Below, one piece after another: positions 27,511-36,424 of a stretch of DNA of 64,000 bases. The DNA is from Devriesea agamarum (lineage in GTDB: Bacteria; Actinomycetota; Actinomycetes; Actinomycetales; Dermabacteraceae), in assembly GCF_900070355.1 (NCBI RefSeq), contig NZ_LN849456.1:2356001-2420000 (forward strand). Reading direction: 5' to 3'. The stretch's first letter is position 1, and the number at the start of each line of letters is the position of its first letter. The notes under the pieces are model-generated. The model saw only the letters and a list, made by a program, of their open reading frames with translations, did not search any database and was not told the origin of the DNA. The position numbers and the translations under genes were made by a program.

Positions 27511-28314
27511 TCAGGTCAGCAGCTTATCCACGCAAGCCTGGCACCACGCCGGATCGTCTGCGGTGAGGGTGCTGACTCCGCAGGCAAGGGCCCGCCGAAC
27601 CTGGTCATAGGTGTGCACAGTCCAGATTCCGACGGTGCGACCGGCCGCATGTTCGGTTGCAAACGCCTTAGGGTCGATTCCTGCCACGCTAAAGGCAACT
27701 TGATCAATCCCCAATGCGTTTGCGGCCTCGGTTACTTCCGGGGAGGGAACGTCGGCCAGAAGTGTGCAGGGAAGCTCGGGTGCAAGCTGGCGGACCCGTT
27801 CAAGAGCTGTCACAGAAAACGAAATGATCCGCACGCGGACGGCGGCGTCAGTGTCGCGGACACGTCGTGCTACCGGTTCGGCGGCCGCATCAGCCTTTAT
27901 CTCGATCAGCAGCTGAGGAGCCGACCCGTCAGCCAGGGGTGCGGATCCCATCAGTGCCAGGGTTTCATCCAGCGTTGGCACCGGCTCACCATCGGCGAGA
28001 AGGCACTCCCGCACCTCAGCAAGCGTGAGATCGGCGATAGCGCCTGTGGTCCTGCCCGCGGTTGCGGTCCGGTCCAAGGTGGCGTCGTGGTGGACGACGA
28101 CCGCGCCGTCGCGAGTGGCGTGGACATCCACTTCAACCGCGCGGGCTCCGTCATTCAGAGCATGCCGCACAGATGAGAGGGTGTTTTCGGGTGCGAAGCT
28201 GGCGGCTCCGCGATGACCGATGACCAGTGGTGAACGTGGGGTACCCGGTGTTTGCGACCGTTCTTCCTGGGGTGAGAAGTGTAGATGGGCGGCGGACGAT
28301 GGCCGGTGTTCCAT
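27511..28314 (-). CDS. Glycerophosphodiester phosphodiesterase
   Basis: A GDPD/UgpQ-type enzyme that hydrolyses glycerophosphodiesters to glycerol-3-phosphate and an alcohol. The metal-binding and catalytic motifs are clear: IGHRGAASFAPENT, AVEVDVHATRDG, VVHHDATLDRT, then LLIEIKAD and a C-terminal VGIWTVHTYDQVRRAL with DDP. No signal peptide is seen, so it is likely cytoplasmic. The first 28 residues are non-conserved. It is divergent from the EEP phosphatase gene, with 28 bases between starts. Confidence 0.93.
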   Translation of the reverse strand: MEHRPSSAAHLHFSPQEERSQTPGTPRSPLVIGHRGAASFAPENTLSSVRHALNDGARAVEVDVHATRDGAVVVHHDATLDRTATAGRTTGAIADLTLAEVRECLLADGEPVPTLDETLALMGSAPLADGSAPQLLIEIKADAAAEPVARRVRDTDAAVRVRIISFSVTALERVRQLAPELPCTLLADVPSPEVTEAANALGIDQVAFSVAGIDPKAFATEHAAGRTVGIWTVHTYDQVRRALACGVSTLTADDPAWCQACVDKLLT

Positions 28315-28342
28315 AAGGACATCCTAGGGTTAGCTTGGTGCC

Positions 28343-29149
28343 ATGGGATTGCACCGTAGTGATGGCCTGCGAATTATGACCTACAACATTCGGATGGACA
28401 CCGGGGAGACTCTGCCGGGAGATCCTGACCATTGGCCATCGAGGGGTCCGGGCGCCTTGGCTCTGATGGCTTTGCACGAGCCGGACCTGATGGGATTGCA
28501 GGAAGTTTTGCCTCATCAGCGGGCTGATTTAATGCCAGCGCTGATAGGTCAGTACGAGGTGCTCGGCTACGGGCGCGACGGCGGCAGCCATGGCGAAGCG
28601 AACCTCATTCTGGTGCGGCGGGATCGTTTTGAGGTGCTGGAGTGGGATCAGCGTTGGCTCTCCACCACCCCGGATGTCATCGGGTCGCGGGATTGGGACA
28701 CTGGGTGCACCCGCATTGTGGTGTCTGCACGGCTTCGGGATCGACGCGATGGCTCGGTCCTCACCCACCTCAATACTCATCTCGATAATGCCTCCGAGCA
28801 GGCGCGGCGGGAAGGGGCCAAAATCCTGCTCGCGACGGCGAAGGCTGCTGCGGACCGCGGTGATCGAGTGGTGCTGACCGGGGACTTTAACTGTGGGTCG
28901 GCAAGTCCTGCTCATCGGATTCTGACGGAGACGGGCGACCTGCTCGATGCGTGGGATAGTGCCCAGGCGCCGGCGGGGCCTGAGGTTGGCAGTTTTATTG
29001 ACTACGGAGAGCCTCAGCCCGGTGGGGTGCGGATCGACTGGATTATGGTAAGTCCCGAGTGGCAGGTTCTCACCTGTTCGCTGGTGACAGAGCGGCCCGG
29101 TGGCCGGTGGCCGAGTGATCACGCGCCGGTGGTGGCGGATCTCCTGTAG
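28343..29149 (+). CDS. Endonuclease/exonuclease/phosphatase family protein
   Basis: A 268-residue EEP-fold metal-dependent hydrolase: LRIMTYNIRMDTG at the start, LMGLQEVLPHQ (catalytic Glu), LNTHLDN, VVLTGDFNCGSASP and a terminal WPSDHAPVVADL. The family cleaves phosphodiesters or phosphate esters in nucleic acids, lipids or sugars; members of this length are often annotated as sphingomyelinase-like or nocturnin-like. No signal peptide. It is divergent from the GDPD gene, which hints at a shared phospholipid-turnover role. Confidence 0.9.
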   Translation: MGLHRSDGLRIMTYNIRMDTGETLPGDPDHWPSRGPGALALMALHEPDLMGLQEVLPHQRADLMPALIGQYEVLGYGRDGGSHGEANLILVRRDRFEVLEWDQRWLSTTPDVIGSRDWDTGCTRIVVSARLRDRRDGSVLTHLNTHLDNASEQARREGAKILLATAKAAADRGDRVVLTGDFNCGSASPAHRILTETGDLLDAWDSAQAPAGPEVGSFIDYGEPQPGGVRIDWIMVSPEWQVLTCSLVTERPGGRWPSDHAPVVADLL

Positions 29150-29457
29150 TTTTCCGGGTGTAGCGCCTCGGTGTGTTTATTGCATCGTGGCCGCGTTTCA
29201 TAAAAAGTGGACCCCGGCCTGTCCCCACAGGCCGGGGTCATCCCTTTCCCCAGCACTACCGGTTGTGCTGCGGACACCCCCTCCTCAGTGGGTGGCCGCT
29301 CCGGCGGTGCGTAAGACTTATATAACTACTCTAAGCAGGGTTTTCACTGTGGTGGACCTTCGGCTTTCCTGGGAATTAATACCCGGACCTGTGTTTAGCT
29401 GTGAAAGCTAACGGCTATAGACGGTGGAACACCGTAAAACACCTGGTGAATCCAATG
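29150..29457. other. Intergenic region with one terminator
   Basis: Between the EEP gene and the convergent TetR gene. It contains the strong hairpin at 29210-29239 and then about 215 bases without a coding frame of note. I see a few AT-rich stretches (around 29315-29390) but no defined element. Confidence 0.5.
29210..29239. terminator. Bidirectional terminator
   Basis: A perfect 13-bp stem GACCCCGGCCTGT/ACAGGCCGGGGTC with a CCCC loop. On the minus strand it is followed by CACTTTTTA, giving a U-run for transcripts from the TetR side. On the plus strand the trailer is ATCCCTTTCCCC. Confidence 0.85.
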
Positions 29458-30021
29458 TTATGCAGTTTTCAACAGATGTTTAACCAGGGGAATAGCGTCG
29501 TCATGCACGGCGCGCCCTTCAGAGAGAGCGGACACCGCGGCGCCGTCGATCACGGCCAGCAAAAGCTGCGGTGAGACGGACTCTGCCGACGACCGCGCGA
29601 GGACCCGTTGCAGCGCTGCATCCAAGCGGGCACGCCCCGACGCATAGGCCTGGGCGACCGGTTCAAACTGTCCTGCTGAGAGCAGCTGCAAATAGTGACT
29701 CAGCAGAGTCTCGTCGGAGGGGAGACAGGCTCGCATGATCAGGTCCGTGACCTCGTCCTCACTGAGCGGATCCGCTCGAGCCTCCGCTTCCGTGGCGACT
29801 CGTTCTGCGCGCTGGGCCCAGCGTTCGATGTTGACCTTCCCACCCTCAGCCAACAGCTCCGTCAATCCCGCGAAGTAATAGGTGGTGGCGGAGAGGGAGC
29901 AGCCGACCCGGCGGGCCACACTGCGGTGAGAAACAGCTGCCGGACCGGATTCACGAATGATGTCCGCGCAGGCGAGAATGATTTCTTCTCGACGGCGGGC
30001 TCCTCTAACGGACGCGGTCAT
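29458..30021 (-). CDS. TetR-family transcriptional regulator
   Basis: A 187-residue repressor. The N-terminal helix-turn-helix is typical: RREEIILACADIIRESG, then AAVSHRSVARRVGCSLSATTYYF. The C-terminal ligand domain is divergent. ATG 30021 follows GAGGTGAG, which decides against the longer frame. It is the last gene in the minus-strand run from the arginine locus, 185 bases behind the MFS transporter, and might control that transporter or respond to its substrate. Confidence 0.88.
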   Translation of the reverse strand: MTASVRGARRREEIILACADIIRESGPAAVSHRSVARRVGCSLSATTYYFAGLTELLAEGGKVNIERWAQRAERVATEAEARADPLSEDEVTDLIMRACLPSDETLLSHYLQLLSAGQFEPVAQAYASGRARLDAALQRVLARSSAESVSPQLLLAVIDGAAVSALSEGRAVHDDAIPLVKHLLKTA

Positions 30022-30206
30022 GCTGCTCACCTCGGATGGGTTTGATGGGGTGCAAGGCCCGGGCGGGGGCCTGTGGCATCTTGGCACATGACGGACACGG
30101 CTCCAACGCGAAGTATCAGAACTCGGACAGCTGAGATTGCTGACGGTTGCACGGCCCACCTCATCAAGGGGCCGGGCTCGCGGCGGCGAGATTCTGCGGG
30201 CCTCTC

Positions 30207-31745
30207 CTACCCGGTCGGTGTTGGATGTGCCTCGGGTACCGAGCTTAGAGAGTGCCCGGAGCGGTCACGGGCCGCGAGCATGGCGAAGAAGGCGAACAGT
30301 GAGACTGCGACCAAATACCAAGCTGGCGCGAGGTGGTCACCGGTGATATCGACGAGCCAGGTGGCGACAAACGGAGCGGAGCCTCCGAAGATGGCGTTGG
30401 CGGCGTTGAAACTGATGGCGAATCCCGAGTACCGAACTTCGGTGGGAAAGGTCTCGGTGAGGAACGTGGCCAACGTGCCGTCGTTGGCGGTCAGCATGAT
30501 GCAGAAAATGATTTCCACGCTGATGACCACCAGGAGCGAGGTGTGGTCAAGAAGTATGAAGAGGGGTACAGATCCAACCACGAACGCGATGGCTGCGAAC
30601 AGCAGCATTCGCCGCCGGCCTAACCGGTCAGACAGATGACCCATCATGAAAATGAGCGCAATATAGACCACCAGGGTGATGGTGGTTGCCAGTGAGGAGT
30701 CTTGCTGCGGGAGTCCGATCACCTTATTCAAATACGTCGGCATGTAGTTCAGCACGATGTAAAAAGCGACGGCATTGAGGCAACTGACGCCGAATGCGAT
30801 CATGAGCGGGCGTCGATAATGGGTGATGAGGGTCCGCAGGGGGCGTTTCGGGGTCGCCGATAGGCTGTCATTGGCTATCGACAGATCCGTGTGCTCGATG
30901 GTCCGGCCATCGAGCACAGTCCGGCCGACAAGCTCATCATCGAGCTGATCGTAGGACGGTGTGGATTCATCTGGCTGGATCTGGTTGCTCAGCTTCGCTG
31001 CGGCGTCCGAGTTGCCAGCGGAATCTACATCGGCGCTGGCTGCGGCTGAGCTTGACGATCCGCTCACTCGTTCCACCATGTCGCGGTACACCGGTGAATC
31101 TTCAAGCCGAACACTGACGTAGCGTCCGACCAGTCCGAGTGGCCCAGCAAGCAGGAAGGGAATGCGCCAGCCGATGCTCTCCATCATGTCGGCGGGCATC
31201 AGGGCATACATTAAGGTCACCAGAACTGAGCCGCCGAGCATCCCGGCAGCGGTCGAGGCTGGCACCAGCGAGGTGTACATACCGCGTCGGCGAGTGGGGG
31301 CGTACTCCGCGAGGAAGGTAGCTGCTCCGGCGTATTCACCGGCGGCGGAAAAGCCCTGCACCATGCGCAGCAGCAGCAGAGCCAAGGGCGCGGCGAGTCC
31401 AATCGTGGCGTATCCCGGAAGTAGGCCGATCAAAAACGATGAGGCCGACATCAACAGGATCGCCCAGGATAACGCCCATCGACGCCCGTATCGGTCGCCC
31501 CAGGTACCCCATAGCATCGCGCCAATGGGTCTCAAAATGAAGGACAGCGCAAAAATGCCGAAGGTGGCGAGCAGACCGGACGCTTGGGAGGTCTCCGGAA
31601 AGAAAACGGTGGTGATAGTTGCCGCGAGGTAGCCGTAGGAGGCGTAGTCAAACCATTCGACGAAGTTGCCGAGGAAGCCCGCGGCCGCGGCACGACGCAC
31701 CACATGCTGTGAGGTGTCGTGCCGCGGTCCGTTGGTCGTGGTCAC
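30207..31745 (-). CDS. MFS transporter, metabolite:H+ symporter (MHS) type
   Basis: A 512-residue permease with twelve hydrophobic segments. The N-terminus GNFVEWFDYASYGYLAA, FILRPIGAMLWGTWGDRYGRR and RMVQGFSAAGEYAGAATFLAEYAP are signatures of the MHS family (ProP, KgtP, ShiA relatives), which take up betaine, proline, dicarboxylates and similar solutes with protons. The central cytoplasmic loop is enlarged by about 60 acidic, Ser/Ala-rich residues. It is translationally close to the EamA gene (3 bases between) and follows the amidinotransferase and arc genes. A role in moving arginine-derived compounds is an inference from position. Confidence 0.88.
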   Translation of the reverse strand: MTTTNGPRHDTSQHVVRRAAAAGFLGNFVEWFDYASYGYLAATITTVFFPETSQASGLLATFGIFALSFILRPIGAMLWGTWGDRYGRRWALSWAILLMSASSFLIGLLPGYATIGLAAPLALLLLRMVQGFSAAGEYAGAATFLAEYAPTRRRGMYTSLVPASTAAGMLGGSVLVTLMYALMPADMMESIGWRIPFLLAGPLGLVGRYVSVRLEDSPVYRDMVERVSGSSSSAAASADVDSAGNSDAAAKLSNQIQPDESTPSYDQLDDELVGRTVLDGRTIEHTDLSIANDSLSATPKRPLRTLITHYRRPLMIAFGVSCLNAVAFYIVLNYMPTYLNKVIGLPQQDSSLATTITLVVYIALIFMMGHLSDRLGRRRMLLFAAIAFVVGSVPLFILLDHTSLLVVISVEIIFCIMLTANDGTLATFLTETFPTEVRYSGFAISFNAANAIFGGSAPFVATWLVDITGDHLAPAWYLVAVSLFAFFAMLAARDRSGHSLSSVPEAHPTPTG

Positions 31746-31748
31746 GGG

Positions 31749-32912
31749 TTAGGCCCTTTCATGAGCTGACCCGGTCTGAGAGTCGGATGGTGGTGGGTCG
31801 GCGCTACCGAGCCCAGCGGAGGCGTGCGCCGGTTGACCGGCTTGAGCCTCGCGGCGGCGGCGCGGAGATAAAACGAGTTCGACCAGCATTGGTCCCATAC
31901 CGCCAATTATGATGCACAGACCGCCGATTGCTCCGATCAGGGTCAGGGACTCATGCCAGATGAGCGCTCCGAGAACCAACGCCACCACGCATTCCCAGTA
32001 GGAGACCGTGGACAGTTCAACCGCCATCAGATGCTTGCCGGCCACGACCAGCAGGCCGATGGCAAACAGTCCGCAGAAGATGAACATGCCAACTGCCCAA
32101 GCCCAGTTGGTGCCGGTCATCACGGTCAACGGGTTCGTGGGGTCCAGTAGCGTCAGGCGCAGAGCCATCACGATGAGGGCCCCGGCGGCGCCGAAGATGA
32201 AGTTCCACAGGCCGCGCACCTCGGAGTCGATATCTGCGCGGTACCGGTAGAAGAATAGAGCTAGACCGTAGAACACACCGGATGCCAAGCCGAACAGGTC
32301 ACCGACCAGCTTGTGTGGGTATCCGGGGGCGGACCCTAATTCGAGACCGATTTTGAAGCCTTCATTTTGTGTCCAGCTGATCAGACCGATGGTCATCAGC
32401 ATTCCGATGAATACCAGACACAGGAACGCAGCGTTGCGCAGAGATATCCGCTCTTTGCGGAAGATACGGGCCAGGATCGCTGAGAAGAGCGGTCCAGTGT
32501 AGATCAGGAAGACCGCGTTTGCGATCGTGGTCATCAGTGTCGCCGAAACGTAGAGCGCCAGTGATGCGCCAATGGCCACGCCGCCCGCGACCACCGTGAA
32601 GGAGATGCGGGTGGAACGCAGACGACTCAGTTTGCGCACGGCGATGATGATGAGGAACATCCCGAGGGCGCCCACGGCCATGCGTCCGAGCGCGAGGAAG
32701 TCCCCGGTGATATAGCTCGATCCGGTCGCGGGATCGACAGGTGTGGCCAGGCGACCGAAGGTCCCCACGAATCCCATACCCGTCGCAGACAGAATCATCG
32801 TGAGGAAGCCGAGCTTCTTGTTCATAACCGTTCCGAGCGGAGTGACGGTCATGGGTCCTGGTGTGCTCGCATTGGGCGAGATGGCGGAGCCAGAAGATGA
32901 GGTGGAGGACAT
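31749..32912 (-). CDS. EamA/DMT-superfamily transporter
   Basis: A 387-residue membrane protein with ten hydrophobic segments in two EamA repeats (LTMILSATGMGFVGTFGRL and, in the second half, LFGLASGVFYGLALFFYRYRADI), and the typical LIYTGPLFSAILARIFRKERIS. DMT transporters commonly export amino acids and other metabolites. ATG 32912 has AAAGG upstream, so the frame to 32948 is too long. It lies between the amidinotransferase and MHS genes in the arginine locus. With no ArcD antiporter in the window, it is a candidate for exporting ornithine or a guanidino product (inference). Confidence 0.85.
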   Translation of the reverse strand: MSSTSSSGSAISPNASTPGPMTVTPLGTVMNKKLGFLTMILSATGMGFVGTFGRLATPVDPATGSSYITGDFLALGRMAVGALGMFLIIIAVRKLSRLRSTRISFTVVAGGVAIGASLALYVSATLMTTIANAVFLIYTGPLFSAILARIFRKERISLRNAAFLCLVFIGMLMTIGLISWTQNEGFKIGLELGSAPGYPHKLVGDLFGLASGVFYGLALFFYRYRADIDSEVRGLWNFIFGAAGALIVMALRLTLLDPTNPLTVMTGTNWAWAVGMFIFCGLFAIGLLVVAGKHLMAVELSTVSYWECVVALVLGALIWHESLTLIGAIGGLCIIIGGMGPMLVELVLSPRRRREAQAGQPAHASAGLGSADPPPSDSQTGSAHERA

Positions 32913-32981
32913 TGCGGTGCCTTTCAAGCGGCGCGGTCCGGGCGCCATGATGACGACCGGACCGCGCGCTGTTGGGGACGC

Positions 32982-34109
32982 TCAGACGAGCGTCGGATCC
33001 TCGACCTGGTTCGGGAAGTAATCCTGGCAGGTGCCTTCACGGTAAACGTCCGCGGTGGCGCAGTGCAGGCCGCCGCCGAAGGCGTAGGCATCGCGGAACG
33101 GTACCGGGATCACGTTCATCCCGAGCTTGTCCATCTGCTCCATCTGGTGGACCTCACTGGCTTCCACACAGACCGTCTTGTGGTCAATGACCAGGCAGTT
33201 CATCGACAGCCAGACGGAGGAGTAGCACAGTGCCGGCGGTTCGGTGTGAGCGGGCTGAGCCGCATCCACGATCTGCCAGTCATTTGCCTCGAAGATCTTG
33301 CGCTGTTCTTCGGGCAGCGGGCGGTGCGGGTTGTTGATGATCAGGCCCGGCCGCAGCGGTACGAAGGTCGCGTCGATGTGAATCGGGTAAGGATCGCCCG
33401 GGAAGTTCACCGCGTGCACCCGGAAGTCTGGGTAGTAGCGCTTGAACCATTCCATCGCCTTGCGGTTGGTGGTCAGACCGTGCTGGATAAACAGGTCCTT
33501 GCCCACCCGCATCACGTCAGCGGCATCCCACATCGGCTCGTGCTCGGTGGTGACGAAGTCCTTGTTAGCGGTGCGCACCAGGCGCTCCTCAAGGGAGATC
33601 TTCTCGTCGTAGTAGTTGTGCTTGTAGGACTTGTCCGTCAGGCGCGGGCGGGGTGCCTGAGTCCACTTGAACTCGGGGTCTTCTTCAAAGTACTGGTCCA
33701 TCAGATCCCAGTAGGCCAGGTACTCAAAGTAGCGGCAGCGGAACGAGTTGGCCGAGGCCATGATTTCATTACCGATGGTGAGCAGGATGTCGCGGGGCGG
33801 CATGCAGGTCATCATCGAATCGTTGCGGAAGTCCGGCGTCTGGATGTGCTGGTTCCACTGCAACGGGGTGGGCCGGTCAACCTTGATTCCCAAGCCTTCA
33901 AGAATCTTGACGTAGTTGTTCAGCTGCTCGTTAGCCTTTTCCACTGTTTCCAGCGGACGGGGACCCCACATGCCTCGCATGGCCGAGTCGATCGGCACTT
34001 TCTCCGAGGTGGCGGGCTCTTCCGGTGGGATCACTGAATGATCGGCGACCCCGACAATCACGTGCTTCAGTGGATCGAAGTCGTTCCACGAATTCACGAT
34101 CTTTGCCAT
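32982..34109 (-). CDS. Glycine amidinotransferase-like enzyme
   Basis: A 375-residue member of the amidinotransferase family related to arginine:glycine amidinotransferase (AGAT). Landmarks match AGAT closely: PMWDAADVMRVGKDLF (catalytic Asp), VHAVNF, PIHIDATFVPLRPGL (catalytic His-Asp), YSSVWLSMNCLVID and GGGLHCATADVYREG with nucleophile C350. AGAT moves the amidino group from arginine to an amine, releasing ornithine. The start at ATG 34109 has an excellent GAGGAG site, while the frame upstream to 34514 overlaps arcC and is rejected. Its place after arcC suggests it is a second arginine-consuming route, but acceptor and product are unknown. Confidence 0.85.
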   Translation of the reverse strand: MAKIVNSWNDFDPLKHVIVGVADHSVIPPEEPATSEKVPIDSAMRGMWGPRPLETVEKANEQLNNYVKILEGLGIKVDRPTPLQWNQHIQTPDFRNDSMMTCMPPRDILLTIGNEIMASANSFRCRYFEYLAYWDLMDQYFEEDPEFKWTQAPRPRLTDKSYKHNYYDEKISLEERLVRTANKDFVTTEHEPMWDAADVMRVGKDLFIQHGLTTNRKAMEWFKRYYPDFRVHAVNFPGDPYPIHIDATFVPLRPGLIINNPHRPLPEEQRKIFEANDWQIVDAAQPAHTEPPALCYSSVWLSMNCLVIDHKTVCVEASEVHQMEQMDKLGMNVIPVPFRDAYAFGGGLHCATADVYREGTCQDYFPNQVEDPTLV

Positions 34110-34132
34110 TGTTTTCTCCTCTTCGAGTGGTG

Positions 34133-34183
34133 TGTGTCCTTCTGCGGACACGGTTGGTGATGTGTCCAATCTGGACACGGTTG
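34133..34183. promoter_or_regulatory. Two tandem GTGTCC dyads before amidinotransferase gene
   Basis: TGTGTCC-TTCTGC-GGACACGGTTG (34133-34156) and TGTGTCC-AATCT-GGACACGGTTG (34161-34183) are a direct repeat of the same dyad, about 27 bases apart, in the 187-bp gap between arcC and the amidinotransferase gene. They could be a pair of operators for a dimeric regulator or two small mRNA hairpins. Farther upstream GACGTGCCCG and CGGGCACGTC form another long-range dyad (about 34210-34282). Confidence 0.6.
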
Positions 34184-34296
34184 TGTGGTGGGTTGACGTA
34201 TAAGGGGCTGACGTGCCCGAACGACCGACGGGGCCGGTGCTTGGATTGCTGGATACCCGAGGTTGGCTATCCGGGCACGTCTCATGAGAGCGTCGA

Positions 34297-35280
34297 TTAA
34301 CCTCGGCGCAGGCGGGTATCGCCTCCCGGTTCGGGGAGCGCGGGGATAACTTCCTCTGGTCCGGCGTAATCGCCCCGCGGGGTAATGATGGTGCCGCGAG
34401 TTCCTCGGACAATATTTTGAGCATCAGCCAGGCGTCCGATGGCCGCGTTATCGCCGGTGAGTTCGACGAAGCGGCAAGCCGCGTCGACCTTGGGGCCCAT
34501 GGAACCGGCAGCAAATCCCTTGGACCGCAGCATGGCGGGCGTGGCGCGCGTAATGGGTGCTTGTTCGGGTGTGCCGTACCCGTCCATAACGGCTTCGACG
34601 TCAGTGAGGATCATCAGCAGATCCGCTTCCAGGGCTTCGGCTAGAACGGCTGCCGTGAGGTCTTTGTCGACCACAGCTTCCACGCCACGCAGGCGTCCGC
34701 TTTCGTCACGGACCACGGGAACACCGCCGCCACCTGCGCATACGACCACCGCTCCGGCATCGAGAAGTCGCCGGATGAGGCGGGTTTCGATGACGCGCTG
34801 CGGGCGGGGCGAGCCGACCACACGCCGGAAATATTTCCCATCCGGCTTCATGACCCAGCCGCGTTCTTCGGCGAGTTTATGAGCGGTCTCTTCGTCGTAT
34901 ACCTCGCCGACAAATTTTGTTGGGTTCTCGAAGGCGGGGTCGCCTGCGAGCACGAGGGTCTGGTTAATAATTGCCGCCACATGGCGTCCGGGCAGGTTGG
35001 ACTGCAGGGATTGCAGCAGCCAGTACCCGATCATTCCCTGGGTCATAGCGCCCAGGGTGTCGAAGGGGTAGGGGCGGGTGAGGTTCGGGTCGTTCGCGGA
35101 TTCCAAGGCCAGCACGCCGACCTGGGGGCCATTGCCGTGGGTAATGATGAGCTCGTGCTCATCGGCGAGCGGGGCCAGGGCTTTAACGGCTTCTTCAACG
35201 TGGTTGATCTGGACGGAGGCGTCTGGGGTTTCACCCCGTTCGAGTAGGGCGTTGCCTCCGAGAGCGATGACGATACGCAT
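34297..35280 (-). CDS. arcC: Carbamate kinase
   Basis: Third step of the arginine deiminase pathway: carbamoyl phosphate + ADP to ATP, CO2 and ammonia. The 327-residue protein has the amino-acid-kinase fold with MRIVIALGGNALLERGE, ELIITHGNGPQVG, VVCAGGGGVPVV, VDKDLTAAVLAE and ILTDVEAV, ending FAAGSMGPKVDAAC. Typical length is about 310-315. It starts 12 bases after arcB, so the two are cotranscribed. Confidence 0.96.
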   Translation of the reverse strand: MRIVIALGGNALLERGETPDASVQINHVEEAVKALAPLADEHELIITHGNGPQVGVLALESANDPNLTRPYPFDTLGAMTQGMIGYWLLQSLQSNLPGRHVAAIINQTLVLAGDPAFENPTKFVGEVYDEETAHKLAEERGWVMKPDGKYFRRVVGSPRPQRVIETRLIRRLLDAGAVVVCAGGGGVPVVRDESGRLRGVEAVVDKDLTAAVLAEALEADLLMILTDVEAVMDGYGTPEQAPITRATPAMLRSKGFAAGSMGPKVDAACRFVELTGDNAAIGRLADAQNIVRGTRGTIITPRGDYAGPEEVIPALPEPGGDTRLRRG

Positions 35281-35292
35281 AGTTGGTGTTCC

Positions 35293-36294
35293 TCACTCGC
35301 CCAGGGTTGCGACCATCACGGCCTTGATGGTGTGCATTCGGTTTTCCGCCTGGTCAAAGACGATTGAGGCGTCTGATTCAAAGACTTCGTCGGTGACCTC
35401 GAGGGATGGCATCCCGGTCTTTTCGTAGATGTCCTCGCCCACCGTGGTGTGGCGGTCGTGGAATGCGGGAAGGCAGTGCATGAACTTCACGTCCGGGTTA
35501 CCGGTGGCTTCCATCAAAGCGGTGTTGACCTGGTAACGCTTGAGCAGTTCGATGCGCTCGTCCCAGACCTCCTTGGGTTCGCCCATGGAGACCCACACGT
35601 CGGTGTAGAGGAAGTCGCAGCCGCGCACGCCTTCGATTTCGTCTTCGGTGTGGGTGATGCGTCCGCCGGTACGCTCAGCGATGCGCTGGGCTTCGTCGAT
35701 CCAGTGCTGGTCATTCCATAGGGAGCGCGGGCCGACGATCCTCACGTCCATACCCACCATGACACCGGCGATCATCAGGGAGTTCGCAACGTTATTCCGG
35801 CCGTCTCCGAGGTAGGCGAAGGTGATGTCGGAGTAGTCCTTGCCGCTGGCTTCCTTCATGGTGAACAGGTCGCACAGCATCTGGGTGGGGTGCCAGTCGT
35901 CGGTGAGACCGTTCCATACCGGCACTCCGGACAGCTCGGCCAGGGTCTCGACGTGGCTCTGCTTAGAGCCACGGAATTCGATGCCGTCGTAGTAGCGTCC
36001 GAGCACGCGGGCGGTGTCGGCGACGGACTCTTTGTGCCCCATCTGGGAGCCACTGGGATCGAGGTAGGTAACGTTGGCGCCTTGGTCGTAGGCAGCCACT
36101 TCAAACGAGCAGCGGGTGCGGGTGGATGTCTTTTCAAAGATCAGGGCGATGTTCTTGCCGACGAGGCGCTTTTCCTCGGTTCCGTTCTTCTTCGCGGTCT
36201 TGAGCTCGCCGGATAGTTCGAGCAGGGATAGCCATTCCTCAGTGGTGAAATCGAGTTCGCGGAGGAAGGATCGGCCGTGGAGTGGGTGGCGCAT
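35293..36294 (-). CDS. arcB: Ornithine carbamoyltransferase, catabolic
   Basis: Converts citrulline and phosphate to ornithine and carbamoyl phosphate in the arginine deiminase pathway. The 333-residue protein has the carbamoyl-phosphate-binding [24 protein letters not shown], the ornithine-loop region DVWVSMGEP and HCLPAFHD. Its place between arcA and arcC makes it the catabolic rather than the biosynthetic enzyme. A hairpin lies between arcA and this gene. Confidence 0.96.
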   Translation of the reverse strand: MRHPLHGRSFLRELDFTTEEWLSLLELSGELKTAKKNGTEEKRLVGKNIALIFEKTSTRTRCSFEVAAYDQGANVTYLDPSGSQMGHKESVADTARVLGRYYDGIEFRGSKQSHVETLAELSGVPVWNGLTDDWHPTQMLCDLFTMKEASGKDYSDITFAYLGDGRNNVANSLMIAGVMVGMDVRIVGPRSLWNDQHWIDEAQRIAERTGGRITHTEDEIEGVRGCDFLYTDVWVSMGEPKEVWDERIELLKRYQVNTALMEATGNPDVKFMHCLPAFHDRHTTVGEDIYEKTGMPSLEVTDEVFESDASIVFDQAENRMHTIKAVMVATLGE

Positions 36295-36360
36295 CGAGGG
36301 TCCTTTCGGTGGTGGTAATAGTTGCTTTGTTGTCGTGCTGATATAGGGGTCTTAGAGGGT

Positions 36361-36392
36361 CAACGGTAGGCGTCAAAGTGGACCTACCGTTG
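36361..36392. terminator. Intercistronic hairpin between arcA and arcB
   Basis: CAACGGTAGG (36361-36370) pairs perfectly with CCTACCGTTG (36383-36392) over a 12-base loop in the 130-bp arcA-arcB gap. No T-run follows in the minus-strand direction, so it is more likely an mRNA-stabilising or partial-termination hairpin than a strong terminator. Confidence 0.6.
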
Positions 36393-36424
36393 CCCTGGTT
36401 TGCTATGCGGTGAGCCTGGGACGA

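Noticed and set aside
27424-28176. Plus-strand frame of 250 codons over the GDPD gene
   Set aside because: It is antisense to a gene with all GDPD catalytic motifs.
34110-34514. Upstream extension of the amidinotransferase gene
   Set aside because: It overlaps arcC on the same strand and is low in conserved residues; ATG 34109 follows GAGGAG.
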